64,000 nucleotides of DNA. It comes from Dokdonia sp. Hel_I_53. GTDB taxonomy: Bacteria > Bacteroidota > Bacteroidia > Flavobacteriales > Flavobacteriaceae. The DNA lies in contig NZ_VISL01000001.1 of assembly GCF_007827465.1 (NCBI RefSeq), positions 749,001-813,000 on the forward strand, read 5' to 3'. Below are positions 62,521-64,000 of the stretch, in pieces. Within the stretch, counting starts at the first letter, position 1; every line of letters begins with the position of its first letter. The notes under the pieces were generated by a model, which saw only the letters and a list, made by a program, of their open reading frames with translations, was not told where the DNA came from and ran no database searches. Made by a program: the position numbers and the translations under genes.

Positions 62521-63003
62521 TTATAGTAAATCTTGAAATATAGAATGCATTAAACGCTTTTTATCGTTAATACTTTCCTCAAGAGATATCATTGTTTCTG
62601 TACGATATACTCCATCAATATCATCTAACAAGAAGATAACATTTTTTGCATGATTTGTATCTCTTGCACGTATTTTACAGAAAATATTAAATTTTCCAGT
62701 TGTAACATGAGCAACAGTTACAAAAGGTATTTCTGCAATACGCTCTAAGACAAAAGTTGTTTGTGATGTTTTGTTCAGAAAAACACCCACGTATGCTATG
62801 AAAGAATACCCTAATTTACCATAATCAAGTGTAAGAGAAGAACCTATAATAATACCAGCTTCTTCCATCTTCTTTACACGAACGTGTACCGTTCCTGCAG
62901 AGATCAAAAGCTTTTTTGCGATGTCTGTAAACGGTGTTCTTGTGTTCTCGATAAGCATATCAAGTATCTGGTGGTCAACCTCGTCTAATTTAAATTTTGC
63001 CAT
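62521..63003 (-). CDS. Lrp/AsnC family transcriptional regulator
   Basis: 160 aa. HTH (about 5-55): VDHQILDMLIENTRTPFTDIAKKL and SAGTVHVRVKKMEEAGII; RAM ligand-binding domain with IAYVGVFLNK and VAHVTTGKFNIFCKIRAR. Amino-acid-responsive regulator; its targets are not visible. The promoter box TAATTTTG is at 63030-63037. Confidence 0.93.
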   Translation of the reverse strand: MAKFKLDEVDHQILDMLIENTRTPFTDIAKKLLISAGTVHVRVKKMEEAGIIIGSSLTLDYGKLGYSFIAYVGVFLNKTSQTTFVLERIAEIPFVTVAHVTTGKFNIFCKIRARDTNHAKNVIFLLDDIDGVYRTETMISLEESINDKKRLMHSIFQDLL

Positions 63004-63029
63004 TATGGATGATTTTATTCAATATAATT

Positions 63030-63037
63030 CAAAATTA
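63030..63037 (-). promoter_or_regulatory. TAATTTTG -7 box of the Lrp-type gene
   Basis: Perfect TAnnTTTG (plus-strand CAAAATTA) 26 bp upstream of the ATG. Confidence 0.55.
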
Positions 63038-63136
63038 ATGCTTTATGACTGATTATTCTGCAATAAAATATTTTAATTGACATTATTTATCAGTAAAAAT
63101 TATAAATTCTAATTCTCAAACGTTTTCGTAGAGCAA

Positions 63137-64000
63137 TTATATTTTAAATGACGTTAAGGTATTCATTTCTCTATAAGAAAACTTGCCCGTTCCTAAATCT
63201 TCTGCTAGAACGATAGGGTCAAATCTTATAGTATCTCCATCTTTTGTCTCTAAAAAATACATAGGCATCTGCCCCTCTTTGAGTTTAAGATGGACATCAC
63301 AATAGCACTTACTATGCTTTGGTATCGCCTCATAATCCTCTACACTATAGTTGAACTCACCTATTGCCGCCTCTACTGCATAAATCAACGAGCAAAAAAC
63401 ATATTTACGAGTGTTCTCTCTAGCGTAATCATCTGGAAAATGACCCGCCTCAAATAAAACGGTAGGTACGCCAGCTTCTTGAAAAGTATCTCCGACGCAG
63501 TTTCTATTAAAACCATCATCATATAGTCCAATATGACCTGCAAGTTCATCTTGAAGAGATCTATATATATGAGTTATTAAATAAGAAGCTCGCTTTCGCG
63601 AAAGTGGATAATCTCGATCTGCACTAGCCGAAGGTGCTAAAAAGGAAAGAATGGAAGGCTTGCCGGTGTCTTCAAAACCATAAATCGTACGTTGCCCGTG
63701 TAAATTAAAACAATAATCTGGCATAAAGGTATCAAAAATTGATCGTAACGTTTTTGACTCTGGCTGGCTTAATTTTTGGGCATCTCGATTGAGATCTACA
63801 TCATTTGCATTCGTGCGAGTCCACAAAAAAGAGCCATCAGGATTGAGCATGGGAAGAACTAAAAAGGTGCATCTTTCTAACAATTCTGACACCTCCATTT
63901 GATATGTTTTTGATTGCAAAAAATTAAAAAAATCTAACAGAGATTTTGTGGTTGTTGATTCATTTCCGTGCATCTGTGACCAAAGTAAAATCTTTAATTT
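63137..64000 (-). CDS. M14 family zinc carboxypeptidase (5' end cut by window)
   Basis: At least 287 codons; the frame is open to the window edge (KLKILLWSQMHGNES), so the start lies beyond 64000. Zinc ligands HGNE (His and Glu of HxxE) and the later His in CFNLHGQRTIYG; catalytic Glu in VPTVLFEAGHFP. The C-terminal region after about 63370 is a beta-rich extension. A degenerate palindrome at 63592 encodes PLSRKRASY. It removes C-terminal residues from peptides, probably in cell wall or protein turnover. Confidence 0.88.
   Translation of the reverse strand, partial: KLKILLWSQMHGNESTTTKSLLDFFNFLQSKTYQMEVSELLERCTFLVLPMLNPDGSFLWTRTNANDVDLNRDAQKLSQPESKTLRSIFDTFMPDYCFNLHGQRTIYGFEDTGKPSILSFLAPSASADRDYPLSRKRASYLITHIYRSLQDELAGHIGLYDDGFNRNCVGDTFQEAGVPTVLFEAGHFPDDYARENTRKYVFCSLIYAVEAAIGEFNYSVEDYEAIPKHSKCYCDVHLKLKEGQMPMYFLETKDGDTIRFDPIVLAEDLGTGKFSYREMNTLTSFKI
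63592..63605. repeat. Degenerate palindrome GCTTTCGCGAAAGT inside the M14 gene
   Basis: One substitution (last C to T); encodes LSRK in frame. Confidence 0.75.

Overview
The window is about 64 kb of an AT-rich chromosome from a member of the Flavobacteriaceae (Bacteroidota). The grounds are direct: promoter-like TAnnTTTG boxes upstream of many genes; no ordinary Shine-Dalgarno pattern; a fused ResB/CcsA cytochrome c synthase; a SusC-like TonB receptor with a carboxypeptidase-regulatory domain; lipoproteins with SCS/SCQ-type lipoboxes; and the proline dehydrogenase-aroB and DUF2520-kdsC-ubiA-maf gene neighbourhoods. A marine genus of the Dokdonia type is my guess from gene content and from the abundant palindrome described below; it is not proven.

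Layout. 1-8.3 kb: a minus-strand, tightly overlapping type I restriction-modification operon (hsdM, hsdS, an unknown 191-aa gene, a DUF262/DUF1524 GmrSD-like gene, hsdR running off the left edge). 8.5-10.4 kb: two orphan genes. 10.75-11.3 kb: four tandem 136-137-bp units, each with a structured RNA-like segment and a terminator-like hairpin, ending in a large palindrome beside tRNA-Ser(UGA). A 13-bp copy of the tRNA 3' end starts the array, so this looks like an integration boundary. 11.6-18.6 kb: BLUF photoreceptor, ychF, a secreted Lys/Met-rich protein, a hydrolase, an M16 protease and a small membrane protein. 18.7-25 kb: fumC, a membrane-bound 7TM/LuxR-like regulator, and ccsBA. 25-30.6 kb: a co-directional operon (DUF2520 reductase, kdsC, ubiA-like, maf, lipoprotein, corA, mscS-like). 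30.6-37.7 kb: PIG-L deacetylase, a 35-aa membrane peptide plus Na+/solute symporter, Gfo/Idh/MocA oxidoreductase, DUF2141 protein, oxyR. 37.7-44.5 kb: a small protein, AIM24-like protein, lipoprotein, TonB receptor, two DUF1801 genes, an ECF sigma factor with a membrane partner. 44.5-52.9 kb: plsC-like gene, NUDIX, cyclophilin lipoprotein, SpoU methyltransferase, gcvT, an SDR gene that seems to have lost its start codon, DoxX-like, alkB, an AraC regulator, S1/P1 nuclease. 53-64 kb: hydrolase, DUF819 transporter, lipoprotein, tRNA-Thr(UGU), two VOC proteins, GNAT, YCII protein, proline dehydrogenase, aroB, DinB-like, Lrp/AsnC regulator and a partial M14 carboxypeptidase.

The most striking global signal is a 14-bp palindrome, GCTTTCGCGAAAGC, present 14 times exactly and 5 times degenerately between 13.2 and 63.6 kb and, as far as I can see, never in the first 13 kb. 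It lies mostly between genes but also inside coding sequences, where its three frames read AFAKA, LSRK or FRES. Its absence from the left side fits the idea that the restriction island is a recent arrival.

The other standouts are the tRNA-Ser-linked repeat array, the five-gene restriction operon with two non-canonical members, the inverted repeat over the start codon of the 7TM/LuxR-like regulator, and the apparent 1-base start-codon deletion at 49.17 kb. All calls come from reading the sequence; no database search was run.
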